64,000 bases of DNA from Petunia secreta (Eukaryota; Streptophyta; Magnoliopsida; Solanales; Solanaceae), in NCBI GenBank assembly GCA_029990175.1, contig JARKIP010000199.1, forward strand, positions 62,001-126,000, given 5' to 3'. Both the position numbers and the translations under genes were made by a program. This document shows, piece after piece, positions 43,752 to 53,654 of this stretch (the stretch's first letter is position 1; each line of letters begins with the position of its first letter). The notes under the pieces were generated by a model. The model was not told the origin of the DNA and ran no database searches. It saw only the letters and a program-made list of their open reading frames with translations.

Positions 43752-46430
43752 GGGAACTTAGTGTCCCTATAATTTACAATGGTTTGAGGCACACCATGCA
43801 ACTTTAAAACATTATCAATGAACAAAGAAGCAACATGTTGTGCATCATCACACTTTTTACATGGAATGAAGTGAGCCATTTTGGAGAACCTATCCACGAC
43901 AACATAAATGCTATCATGTCCCCCCTAGTCCGTGGTAATCCCATGACAAAGTCCATTGATATATCCATCCACGGGCTAGTAGGTACGGGGAGTGGGGTAT
44001 ACAAACCATGGGGGTTCGATTTGGACTTAGCATACTTGCACTCAAGACAAGAATTGCAAAGTCTCTCAACATGTGTCCCCATTTTAGGCCAATAGAATTG
44101 CTCCATAAGAATGGCCAAGGTTTTATCCCTACCAAAGTGACCCATGAGTCGTCCACAATGTGCCTCTTGCACAAGCAATTCTCTCCATGAGGACTCGGGT
44201 ATACACACTTTACACTTTTTTAAAGATATAACCATTAACCCATTGGTATTTCTCAACTCTCTCCCATTTCTCTAGAGCTTCATGGATGCTATTTAGCTTG
44301 GGGTCATGAGCATACATCAACTTGATGCTCTCAAAACCCATGAGCTTAGAGGTGAGAGTAGTGGCAAGAGCAAACTTCCTAGAAAGCGCATCCGCCACAA
44401 CATTATCTTTCCCCTTTTTGTATTGAACAATATATGGAAAAGACTCAATAAACTCAACCCACTTGGCATGCCTCTTATTCAATTTCTCTTGGCCCCTAAG
44501 ATGTTTGAGTGACTCATGTTCACTCTTGATCACAAACTCTCTAGGCCAAAGGTAATGTTGCCAATGAGCAAGATCTCTCACTAGGGCATACAACTCCTTG
44601 TCATACGTAGAGTAATTCAAGGAGGCCCCTTTCAATTTCTCACTAAAGTAGGCTATGGGTTTGCCATCTTGCATTAAAACACCACCAATTCCCACCCCCG
44701 AGGCATCACATCCAACCTCAAATGCCTTTCCAAAGTTGGGCAATTGCAATAGGGTGGCGGTACTCAACCTACTTTTCAATTCATGGAAGGCCTTCTCTTG
44801 AGGCTCTCCCCACATAAATAGTTGGTCCTTCTTCACCAATTTGGTGAGTGGAGCGGCAATTGAGCTAAAGTCTTTCACAAATCATCTATAAAAACTAGCA
44901 AGACCATGAAAGCTCCTCACTTGAGTCACGGTAGTAGGAGTAGGCCAATCACAAATGGCCTCTACCTTGGACTCATCCACCTCCACTTCTTGGGCACTCA
45001 CAACAAACCCAAGGAAGACAATCTTCTCCACACAAATGGCACACTTTTTTAAATTGGCATAGAGCTTTCCGGCTCTTAGCACTTCAAGCACTTGACTCAA
45101 GTGGCCAACATGATCATCTATTGACTTACTATATATCAAGATATCATCAAAATAGACAACCACGAATTTATTGATAAACGGTTTCAACACATGGTTCATT
45201 AGTCTCATAAAAGTACTAGGTGCGTTGGAGAGCCCAAAGGGCATCACCAACCATTCATAGAGACCAAACTTGGTCTTGAATGCGGTTTTCCATTCATCCC
45301 CGGGTTTCATCCGGATTTGATGGTAAGCGGACCTAAGGTCAATTTTTGTAAAGACACATGAACCACTCAATTCATCTAGCATGTCATCAAGTCTTGTAAT
45401 AGGATGACGATACTTTACCGTTATTTTGTTCACGACCCGACAATCAACGCACATTCTCCAAGTACTATCCCTTTTGGGAACAAGGATCACAGGCACGGCA
45501 CAAGAACTCAAACTCTCTCGGACCAAGCCTTTAGTGAGCAAGTCATCTACTTGCTTTTGCAATTCTCTTGTGTCCTTCGGATTGCTCCTATATGCCGGTT
45601 TATTGGGAATTTGAGACCCCAGGATAAAATCAATTTGGTGTTCTATCCCCCTCAATGGAGGAAGTCCACTCGGTATTTCTTCCAGGAACATGTCTTCAAA
45701 TACCTTCAAAACATTCTCAATTGCACTAGGTAAAGGGTTAGTTAAAGAATCATTATCGCATGCAAGAATCATACCTTTATGCACTAGGCAAAGGAGTAGC
45801 TTGTTGCCATCATTTCCTGTCAAGAGTTCACCCGGTTGCATCATGGCACATATGCTACCGGTAGAAGATGGTGGGATTCCCACCAAGCTTTCGGCCAAAG
45901 GACTAGTCTCCACAACCGACTTAGGCTTTGCCGCCTCTCTTAACTTCCTCATTCGCTTGTAATCCTCACTTGCTTGGGAGTCAAGGGTTTAAGCACAAAT
46001 TTCCTTCCTTCATGTTTGACCGTGTAAGTATTGACACGACCATCATGAACCTCATGTCTATCAAATTGCCAAGGCCTTCCAAAGAGAAGGTGGCATGCTT
46101 GCATAGGTACCACATCGAACATGTGTTCATCCACATAGCTCCCCATTTTGAACTTAATCATTACTTGATTCACCACCTTTAGCTCCCCACACTCACTAAG
46201 TCATTGCAAACGATAAGGTTTGGGGTGTTTCAAGGTAGGTAACTTCAATTGGGAAACAAGTGATTGACTCACAACATTAGCACAACTTCCCGAGTCAATG
46301 ATCATAGAGCGAACAACACTCTTGACTCGGCATCTAGCTTGGAAGAGATTTTCCCTTTGCAATGTCTCACTATCCTCCACAATCATGGCACCTAAACTCC
46401 TCCTCACAACTAGGAAAGTATGAGGAATTT
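43752..46430 (-). pseudogene. pol: Protease to integrase (partial) of chromovirus copy B
   Basis: Read leftwards: protease with MIIDSGSCANVVSQ (about 46300), reverse transcriptase in the 356-codon frame 44882-45952 with TKIDLRSAYHQIRMKPGDEW and an intact VVYFDDILIYSKS (about 45150), a TGA in place of the second Arg of SFYRR (44881), then RNase H with GCDASGVGIGGVLMQD and the zinc-binding part of integrase (HCGRLMGHFGRDKTLAIL). The integrase core contains MDFVMGLPRTRG before a frameshift near 43920. Active-site residues of protease and reverse transcriptase survive here, in contrast to copy A. Confidence 0.85.
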
Positions 46431-46499
46431 CATCCTCTACCGTGTCATCCTCTACATCATCCTCTACTCCCTCATCTCCCTCTACTCTTTTATCCTCCG

Positions 46500-47978
46500 G
46501 TTCACTCTCTTGTCATAAGCACCATCACCAACAACAATCATGGTCCTTTTCGTAGGACACTCTTTAGCAAAGTGACCATACCCCTTGCACTTGTAGCATT
46601 TAATAGAAGAAGAAGTGGGAGTATTCAATTAAGTTTTAGAGTTACCTCCCACATTGGATGTTTCATTCTCATATGGCTTCTTCACATCTTTGATAGCACT
46701 TGCACCACTAGTGCCACTTGCATTTGGAAATCTTGCATTAGGAGTAGGATTCTTCCATTCCTTTGGTTTGCTCACGGGAGTGGAAGTGTTGCACTTGTAA
46801 CGGTTGGACCTTTCATCCTTAAGCCATTGCTCGACTTGAATGGCGGCATCAAGGACTTCTTGAAGTGAAAGATAAGCATGCAATCTCAATTGTGAAGCTA
46901 TATCATAGCTCAAGCCATTCTTAAAGCGGATCACGGCTTAATCCGCATCTTCAGTGTCCATATCCAAGGCCATCCGAGTCTTCTCAAATTCATCATAATA
47001 CTCATGAACCGTCTTGACACCTTGCTTTAGATCATAAAGCTTCTTGGGTTGCTCTTGACGATACCTAGGAGTGATGTACTTGATACTTATAAGACCTTTC
47101 AAATCATTCCAACCCACATTCACGGGGATTCCCGCTCTCCTGCTTGATCACTTGACGGATTCCCACCAAGTAGATGCATAGGACTCAAAGGATGAAATAG
47201 CATAAGTACCTTTCTTCTCATCGGTCATCTCATTTATGTCAAACATTCTTTTCATGAGTAGTACCCATTCAATGTAGGCCTCCGGATCACAATTTCCCTT
47301 AAAGATTGGAAGATTGAGCTTCACACTATTGAGGTTGGTGTTGTCACGACCTCCACGGTAAGGCTCCGATTGGCCTCCATAGTGATCTTCATAACCACCA
47401 TATTCCCTCCTAGCATTCCCTCCAACATACCCTATGGGTGGCCCTCGACCTCGGCCTCGACCCCTATCCACATTACGACCCCAATTCATACCTCGCCTTG
47501 GTTGATAGTGATCATCATACCCATAAGCCTCATCACCATACTCGGCTTCCTCCCCTTCTTGAGCTTCATCGGCTTGCTCAAGAGGTTGAACATTTCGAAT
47601 GGGTCTTGGAAGTGGAATGTTTCTTTGGGGGTTGTCCAAAATACGAGGAATGCCCGTTCGTTGGGTATTCCCCAACACTTGATCAATTCTCTCTCGATCT
47701 TCCTTTACCCGTTGTTGATTAAGCAACTCAACAATTTGTTCTGGGGTAAAGGTAGGACTACTTGAGCCTTCACCGGCTTCAACTTGGACACTCGGGGTCC
47801 CATCTCCAACTGGGACACTCGGGGTCCCTTTTTCTACTAGGACACTTGAGGTCCCTTGCCCCACTTGGAGACTTGAAGTCACCTTTTCAATAGTTTCAAT
47901 CTTTTGGCCCATGATATCCATCTTGGCAAGAATATTTGCCAAAGCATCCTTGATGAAATCTTGACTTTCGTTAGCCAT
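46500..47978 (-). pseudogene. gag: Gag of chromovirus copy B
   Basis: The ATG at 47978-47976 starts MANESQDFIKDALANILAKM. The frame is open to 47148 (residues 1-276) through the repeated (E/D)GTPSVxV motif, FTPEQIVELLNQQRV, the RGRGRGRGPP stretch and the core FKGNCDPEAYIEWVLLM. It breaks near 47148 where a TGA replaces an Arg codon, and again at 46938. It continues to the zinc knuckle region near 46570-46610, which reads CYKCKGYGHFAKEC and keeps all zinc ligands. The upstream Met at 48023 is not used as the start because the leader there looks like an intron end. Confidence 0.82.
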
Positions 47979-48551
47979 TGTACCTATAAGAAGAACAAAG
48001 GTTAATGAAATCACCTCACACACTCCCTCACTTGTGTTTCACTCGGTTCACTCGTTTAGTGGTGGTGGATATTTCACTCGACTTGAAGTCCAAAAGCTTC
48101 ACGTAGATGAATAACAATCCCTCAACTCAACCAAACTATTCACGAGTCAAGCACACTCCGGGGTGAGTGGAGTTAATGGGACTCAATGAACGCTAGGCAC
48201 TTTGAAATGAGGACTTGAGTCAAAAGGATTTACGAATCTTCTTGGAGTTCTACTCTTCAACTAATGCACGAATCACCTAAAAGAAATGAAGGATTAGTGC
48301 TAATTAAGTAGGAAGATTACTTAGATAAACACTAATTAGAGGTTAGGCAACAAAGAAACAAGAAAACCTAGAAGAAACTACCCGAAACGAACCCTTCAGG
48401 ATTGGGCGGAGCGCCCAAGAAAACCACCAGTAGGGGTGGCTAGGCGGAGCGCCCAGAGGTGGGGCGGAGCGCCTGGGCGAAGAACGCCTGGGTTTTCAAC
48501 TCCGTGTTCTTCATTTTCAATCAAATTTTTGGGTCGATTCCAACATGTTTT
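47979..48551 (-). other. Leader of chromovirus copy B, incomplete
   Basis: Mirrors 39012-39605, including the GGCGGAGCGCC-rich patch at 48405-48500. Ends at the LTR insertion at 48552. Confidence 0.75.
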
Positions 48552-49944
48552 TGAAACGACCTCGGTCAGTCATTTTGGAAGTTAGGACTCCGATTGGCGT
48601 GCTGATAATTTAAAATATTTGTAATGTCCATTAGAACATGTTTGTAAATTTGAGCTAAATCAGACCTCGTTTGGTAGGCATCGGAAAAAGGTTTCAGTTT
48701 TTATTGGCGATAAATATTAAAAAGAGATTTTCGAGCTCGGTTTTGCCGAATGAGCTCCGATTTGAAATCCAAAAGCGCCGTTAGGTTAGTATGATTATTT
48801 GTGATTTTTGTAAACTTTCAAAAGTGAATTTCGATGTTGTTCAGCTAGTTTCCGCTAAAATGCCGAAAGTTAAATAATTTGACTTTTGTATTTAAATTCA
48901 CATCTTGAGTTTCGGGAGTCCAATTTGAGATCCGCCTTCGTGAGTATGTTACATATATTTTGTATAACTGGTATGCAAAAGTTATAATTAATTCGAATAT
49001 CGTAGGAGACCATTTTAATTTTTTCCGTGCAAAGAAAATTAAATAAAAGAAAAAAAAAAGGAAAAGGACAAAAGAAACAACATGATGAGTTAGGCGGTGG
49101 GGGGGAGTTCTTAAGGATAATCAGAATATAGGTAACGATCATATGCAGAGAATACAATGAAAAGAAACGCAGAAAGAAAATGAGATAAAAAGGGAAGAAA
49201 AATGCCAGAAAATGAGAAAAGAGTCGGGAAAAAAGTAGAATTTTCACTCCGAAACATTCAGGTAATGATCCTAATATATTATTTGAGTTTATTACGTGTG
49301 TTTGAATATGTTTTAACGGTAAAACTTGGAATATTAGACATCGTTTAATAAGTTCAATTGATAGTTTAAAGGGTCAAATGGACCCCGATAATGAAATTAA
49401 TTATATATTCGTACTCTGTGTATTATGGACAACATATAAATGTAATTTATTTGGGGTTTGGTTATGTGACCTTAAACCCTGTATATAGGCCTGGCCTGCG
49501 TATTGCGTATGTGAATAGGGTATCGGGTTCTTAACCGAATTTCCCTAAGATGTGAGGAATGAAGCCTTTAGCCTAATTTGATATATTTTTCTACTTATTG
49601 AATAGCGTGGGATCGTTTGGCAATGAAACCAAAGGACAAGCGGTTATTGAGTGGATGTACTAACTTTGTAACAAGGTAAGTGTTTATATCCATTTCTTTG
49701 GAGGCACCTGGCCTCGTGGATTTTCTACCACGTGTTCCTTACGTGTGTAGCTGCCGATAGGCGTACTCATTACGCCTTAGCTTTGAACTTATATTCTATA
49801 TTATATGTTATGTCCTGTTATTGGTATTGTATTGAAAATCTGAGTATTGTACTTTGGCTGTGAGTTGGTATATACTTTCCAGCTGTCGATGAGAGTCCCG
49901 CGCTGGTGATGGGTTATTATTGCATCATGTTTCATTCGTATGCC

Positions 49945-50172
49945 CATTGCATCATATTGAGGGTAGGAGGATTCTGCCCTCGGAGCAGGAGGATTCAGCT
50001 CCATTGCATCATATTGAGGGTAGGAGGATTCCGCCATCGGAGCAGGAGGATTCCGCTCCATTGCATCATATTGAGGGCAGGAGGATTCTGCCCTCGGAGC
50101 AGGAGGATTCCACTCCATTGCATCATATTGAGGGTAGGAGGATTCCGCCCCCGGAGCAGGAGGATTCCGCTC
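49945..50172 (+). repeat. 57 bp minisatellite, four units, with paired stems
   Basis: Each unit runs CATTGCATCATATTGAGGG... and contains GAGGG/CCCTC around a loop with AGGAGGATTC and GGAGC/GCTCC around the same loop word. The third unit has GAGGGC/GCCCTC. The second has a broken stem (CCATC). Confidence 0.88.
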
Positions 50173-50330
50173 CATCTATTTGGCACATGTGACACCATTG
50201 CATCATACTACATTCATCCCATTTCATTGCACCGCGTGCTGACTATTGTGTAACTATCGTGTTGTGTTTTATATATGCGGTATGTATACCGTATCTCAGT
50301 TTGCCTATATATTTCTGGCTCGTATCTTGG

Positions 50331-50490
50331 GTTGCACGTCGCGACAATATCAATACATGGATCGGATCGAGTTGCACGCCGCAACAGTATAAATATACGG
50401 ATCGGGTTGCACGCCGCAACAGTATAAATATACGGATCGGGTTGCACGCCGCAACAGTATGAATATATGGATCGGGTTGCACGCCGCAAC
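50331..50490 (+). repeat. 35 bp repeat, five units, stem GTTGC/GCAAC
   Basis: GTTGCACGCCGCAAC at 50371, 50406, 50441 and 50476, preceded by a variant GTTGCACGTCGCGAC at 50331. Spacers are AGTATAAATATACGGATCGG-like. Confidence 0.88.
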
Positions 50491-51118
50491 AGGATGTATT
50501 TCTAATTGTAGACATGTTCAGGATATCTATATGATTCCATATGTGTTTTCAGTTATTATTTGGCTTTGCCTGTTTATAGTTCAAATAAGATGGATTTAGT
50601 TTATCTGTTTTTCTTCTCCCTGGCTAGCTATCGTATTCTTTGAGGTGGCTAGTCTGCCCCACTTATTGAGTCCTTTTGACTCACCCTTGTTTGTTGTTTG
50701 TTTCTTGTCTGTCTATTTCGTTTCGACAGGTTCGCTCCAGGATTGAGTTCGCCACGTTGTGAAGGAGCGAAGACGACTTCAGCTATCAGGGTGAGCCAGC
50801 TTTTATTCCGGATGGCCACCAGTTTATTGGTTATTATTTCAGTTGCATTTTGCTCCCTTCAGGAGGTATCTGTCTTCTTTTGTACTCTTAGATGTCTTGT
50901 TTGGATAGCCCTAAACCTAGTATGTTGGGTAGTCAGCTGTAATTTCTTTTGTACAGCTTAGAGGTATCAGTATGTCTGTATTTTTTTTTTTAGTCTTGTC
51001 CTTATTTATGAATTATTATATTTATTTTCCTAATTTTGTTGGTAAGGGTTCGCCCGACGGGTCTAGGGGAGGATGTCGGGTGCCCGCACGGCCTATCCGG
51101 ATTCTGGATCGTGTCAGT

Positions 51119-51130
51119 TGGTATCAGAGC
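51119..51130 (+). promoter_or_regulatory. Primer binding site of the long-LTR element
   Basis: TGGTATCAGAGC, perfect tRNA-iMet type, 2 bp after the LTR. Confidence 0.9.
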
Positions 51131-51677
51131 CCGGTTTAGAGTCTATCCACACTAAGACAGTGTCTAGTAGAGTCTCGCTGATGGGTACGTAGACGTCCGT
51201 ACTTATCTACGAGGGGCTATGATGGCATTTAGGAAGTTTCACTTTCTTCTATTCTGATCGTGCGTCGGTCTAGGATGCAAAATTATTTTTGTTAATTCCT
51301 TCGTGGCAATTGTAAACCCTCGTACGACAAATCAGCAAACAGTATGAGTTCAAGACGAAGCAGTCTAGCCTGGGGCTAGCACTGACGGAGCCCCGAGAGT
51401 TTTTGATCATGCTGATGATCTAGTTACGGATGTAGGAGCTCGCAATGGGCAAGGGAGAAGGGCATTGTGGTTCCCTTCGCTCTCTACGATGCTTTTACGA
51501 GAATCTTGGCGACGCAGATACTGTAAGAACCTATTATTCGCTGGGTAGCCTATCAGGGTGCCGCATGTGCAGACGTTCAGTGTCAGGGAGCTTCTATTCC
51601 AGTTCTTAATATTGCCGCAGTAAATTATGTTCCAGAGGCAGCATGTGTTGCGCCACCAATAGTTCCGGCAGGTTAGC
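51131..51677 (+). other. Leader and decayed gag start of the long-LTR element
   Basis: No open frame of note. The sequence stops at the TSD TTAGC (51673-51677) and resumes at 59171. Confidence 0.55.
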
Positions 51678-52431
51678 TGATAAGAACCAAACCCCCACAA
51701 GACCCTTCACACGGAGCCAAGCTAAGGAGATCCAAGGAGTCCACTTACACTTGGTGAAGAGAGGCCTCGAAGAAGGAAGCGAGTGGAAGCCATTTCGGGT
51801 GATCTCACTAGGCCTCACGCCTAAGGAAGAAGGAGGCACAGCAGAGCCAGGCGCCCCGCCTAGCCAACACGCTGTATAGGAGGTGCAAAAATGCACAGGC
51901 GGGCCGCCCAGCCAGGCGCCCCACCCAGGCGCCCCGCCTGACCCAGGCGCCCCTCCCAGCTTTGGGCGCCCAACTGAAGGCCAATCCAGGCGCCCCTCCA
52001 TCCCCAGGCGCCCCTCCCAGCTGTGAAGACTCTGTTTCTTTTACCGTTTTGCCCTACGTGGCTTATTTTATGAACCTTATTAGTAAGGGTATTTTAGTCA
52101 TTGTGCAAGCTTGGGAAACACTATAAATAACTATGCTTAGCCTATTTGAACTAAGTTTATGATGGATGAATATTGAACTTGAGCATAGCTCTTTGGTATT
52201 GAATGAAACCTTTTGATGGGACTTGTTGTTCTTGCGGATATAGATGACTTCCTTTCCCCCCCGACCATTCTACTTGCGTGCTCACGTTAGCTCGAGGGTA
52301 GTTGCTTAGCGTAGGTGTTCTTGTCCTTCTCTCGGGGTGTAACGGAACAAGTTCTCCGTTGCTACTTGGGATTAGAGATCGAGTTACGTCTCGTTCTTAT
52401 CCTTTTACTTTTCCGCATTTGATTCTTATCA
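51678..52431 (+). repeat. 5' LTR of the nearly complete chromovirus
   Basis: TGATAAGAACC...GATTCTTATCA. Includes a GGCGCC-rich cluster (51849-52022) just upstream of the TATA box TATAAATA (about 52123-52130). Its first 200 bp also carry the integrase tail frame, here as a duplicate without function. Confidence 0.92.
51849..52022 (+). repeat. GGCGCCC cluster in the LTR
   Basis: Seven GGCGCCC words within about 170 bp of an otherwise AT-rich LTR, several as hairpins CAGGC-GCCCC-GCCTG. The 3' LTR equivalent (58583-58760) has lost some (GGTGCCC, GGCGCCA, GGACGCC). Confidence 0.85.
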
Positions 52432-52434
52432 GTT

Positions 52435-52446
52435 TGGTATCAGAGC
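52435..52446 (+). promoter_or_regulatory. Primer binding site of the nearly complete chromovirus
   Basis: TGGTATCAGAGC, perfect tRNA-iMet type, 3 bp after the LTR. Confidence 0.93.
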
Positions 52447-53654
52447 AAGGTTCGGGTATCGTTTCTACGAACCCCCGACCCTTAATTCTTCGTGCCTAGG
52501 TTAGTTTCTACTTTAGTTTTCTTTTTGTTGTTATTGAAAGAAGAAAAACACAAAAAATATTGAAAATTGAAAAATCCAAAAATTTGGTGTAATTTGTTGG
52601 TTTGTTGGATTCATGATATGGGTGTTATGGATTCTTGATCCTGATTGAATTCCCGTTGTTTGGGTACCAAAATTACTTGGATTGGTGAAGTTGGAAAATT
52701 GAAACCCCAAAATTCCTTAAACCCTTGCTAAACCTTGTTCTTGATGATTTTGGCTTGATTCTTGGGTTGAATGGATGTTTGATTGAAAACTTGATATTGG
52801 GGATTGATCTTCATTGAAAAACAAACTATTTGGTACTAATTTTGTGGGATTTGAACAAGTATAACACCAAGTTTGATGAATCACATCCTTGTTGAAACCC
52901 TTTTGATAAACCCTTGTGTTCTTGAGTTTCTTGACTTGAATCTTGATTTGATTGATTGTTTGGTTATAAATTTGATTGGGTTTGGTTAAGGAAGATCAAA
53001 AACAACTTTGGGTATCATTAAATTGTGAAAACAAGTTGAAAACATCGGATTTGAGGCTTGAAAATCGACTTGAAACAAGTTTGAAACGAATTTGGAAGTG
53101 CTTTAGGCCAGGCGCCCCGCCTAAGCCAGGCGCCCCACCTAGCCTACTCTCTGCATTGGACCCAGGCGCCCCGCCTGATTGCCTGCACACCTTGGGCGCC
53201 CCTCCTGAGATCCAGGCGCCCCACCTGAGTGCTGAGGGTGTTGTTTTTGGTAGATTTTCATAAGTTTTCCCATTTGTTTGATTGCATAACATCTAGTTAG
53301 TACTACTTTGAGTAACCGCTCTACTTGATTAGTACTAGCCCTTTTAATTCCTTTTAGGTGACTCGTGCCTAGATAGGAGAGTAGAATTCTAAGAAGAAGC
53401 GTAGAATCTTTTAACTCAAGTCCTCACTTCAAAGTGCCTAGCGTTCATTGAGTCCCATTAACTCCACTCACCCCGGAGTGTACTTGACTCGTGAATAGTT
53501 TGGTTGAGTTGAGGGATTGATATTCATCTACATGAAGCTTTTGGACTACAAGTCGAGTGAAATATCCACCACCACTAAACGAGTGATCCGAGTGAACACA
53601 AGTGAGGAATTGTGTGAGGTTGTTTTGCTAACGTTTGTTACTTGTGTAGGTACA
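52447..53654 (+). other. Leader with a possible intron and a second GGCGCC cluster
   Basis: 1.2 kb without coding character. A donor-like CCTAG|GTTAGT lies at 52499/52500 and an acceptor-like TTTTGCTAAC...TTGTGTAG|GTACAATG ends at 53649/53650. A cluster of five GGCGCCCC words (53107-53235) lies inside the putative intron. Confidence 0.6.

Larger units (their letters stand above)
39012..48551. repeat. Near-palindrome of two chromovirus copies, arms about 4.7 kb
   Basis: Arm 39012-43747 is the inverse of 43752-48551 apart from scattered substitutions, small gaps and 58 bp unique to the right arm at the centre (43752-43808). By eye the arms differ at a few percent of positions. Transcription from the LTR at 37724 would read through both arms. 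Confidence 0.88.
43752..48551 (-). mobile_element. Chromovirus copy B, truncated in integrase and in leader; right half of a palindrome
   Basis: Inverted relative to copy A and joined to it almost without spacer. It extends about 58 bp further into integrase (KLHGVPQTIVNYRDTKFP) than copy A does. Its leader is cut at 48551 by the LTR starting at 48552. The matching point in copy A is 39012, so the rest of the leader, the PBS and the LTR of copy B should lie beyond the window. Confidence 0.88.
48552..51116 (+). repeat. 5' LTR of the long-LTR element
   Basis: TGAAACGACC...GATCGTGTCA. A TATA-like TGTATATAGG lies near 49480. Two tandem repeat arrays follow it (49945-50172 and 50331-50490), in the predicted transcribed leader. 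Frames such as 49906-50253 or 50243-50515 are translations of these repeats, not genes. Confidence 0.88.

Noticed and set aside
46362..47765. Long plus-strand frames opposite chromovirus copy B (46362-46868, 47370-47765, 47438-47722) and similar antisense frames at 40681-41188, 53859-54302
   Set aside because: They are shadows of gag on the other strand and recur wherever the same gag occurs; no domain of their own.
49945..50490. Regularly spaced repeats resembling a CRISPR array
   Set aside because: Units are contiguous or nearly identical including spacers, lie in plant LTRs, and no cas gene exists here.
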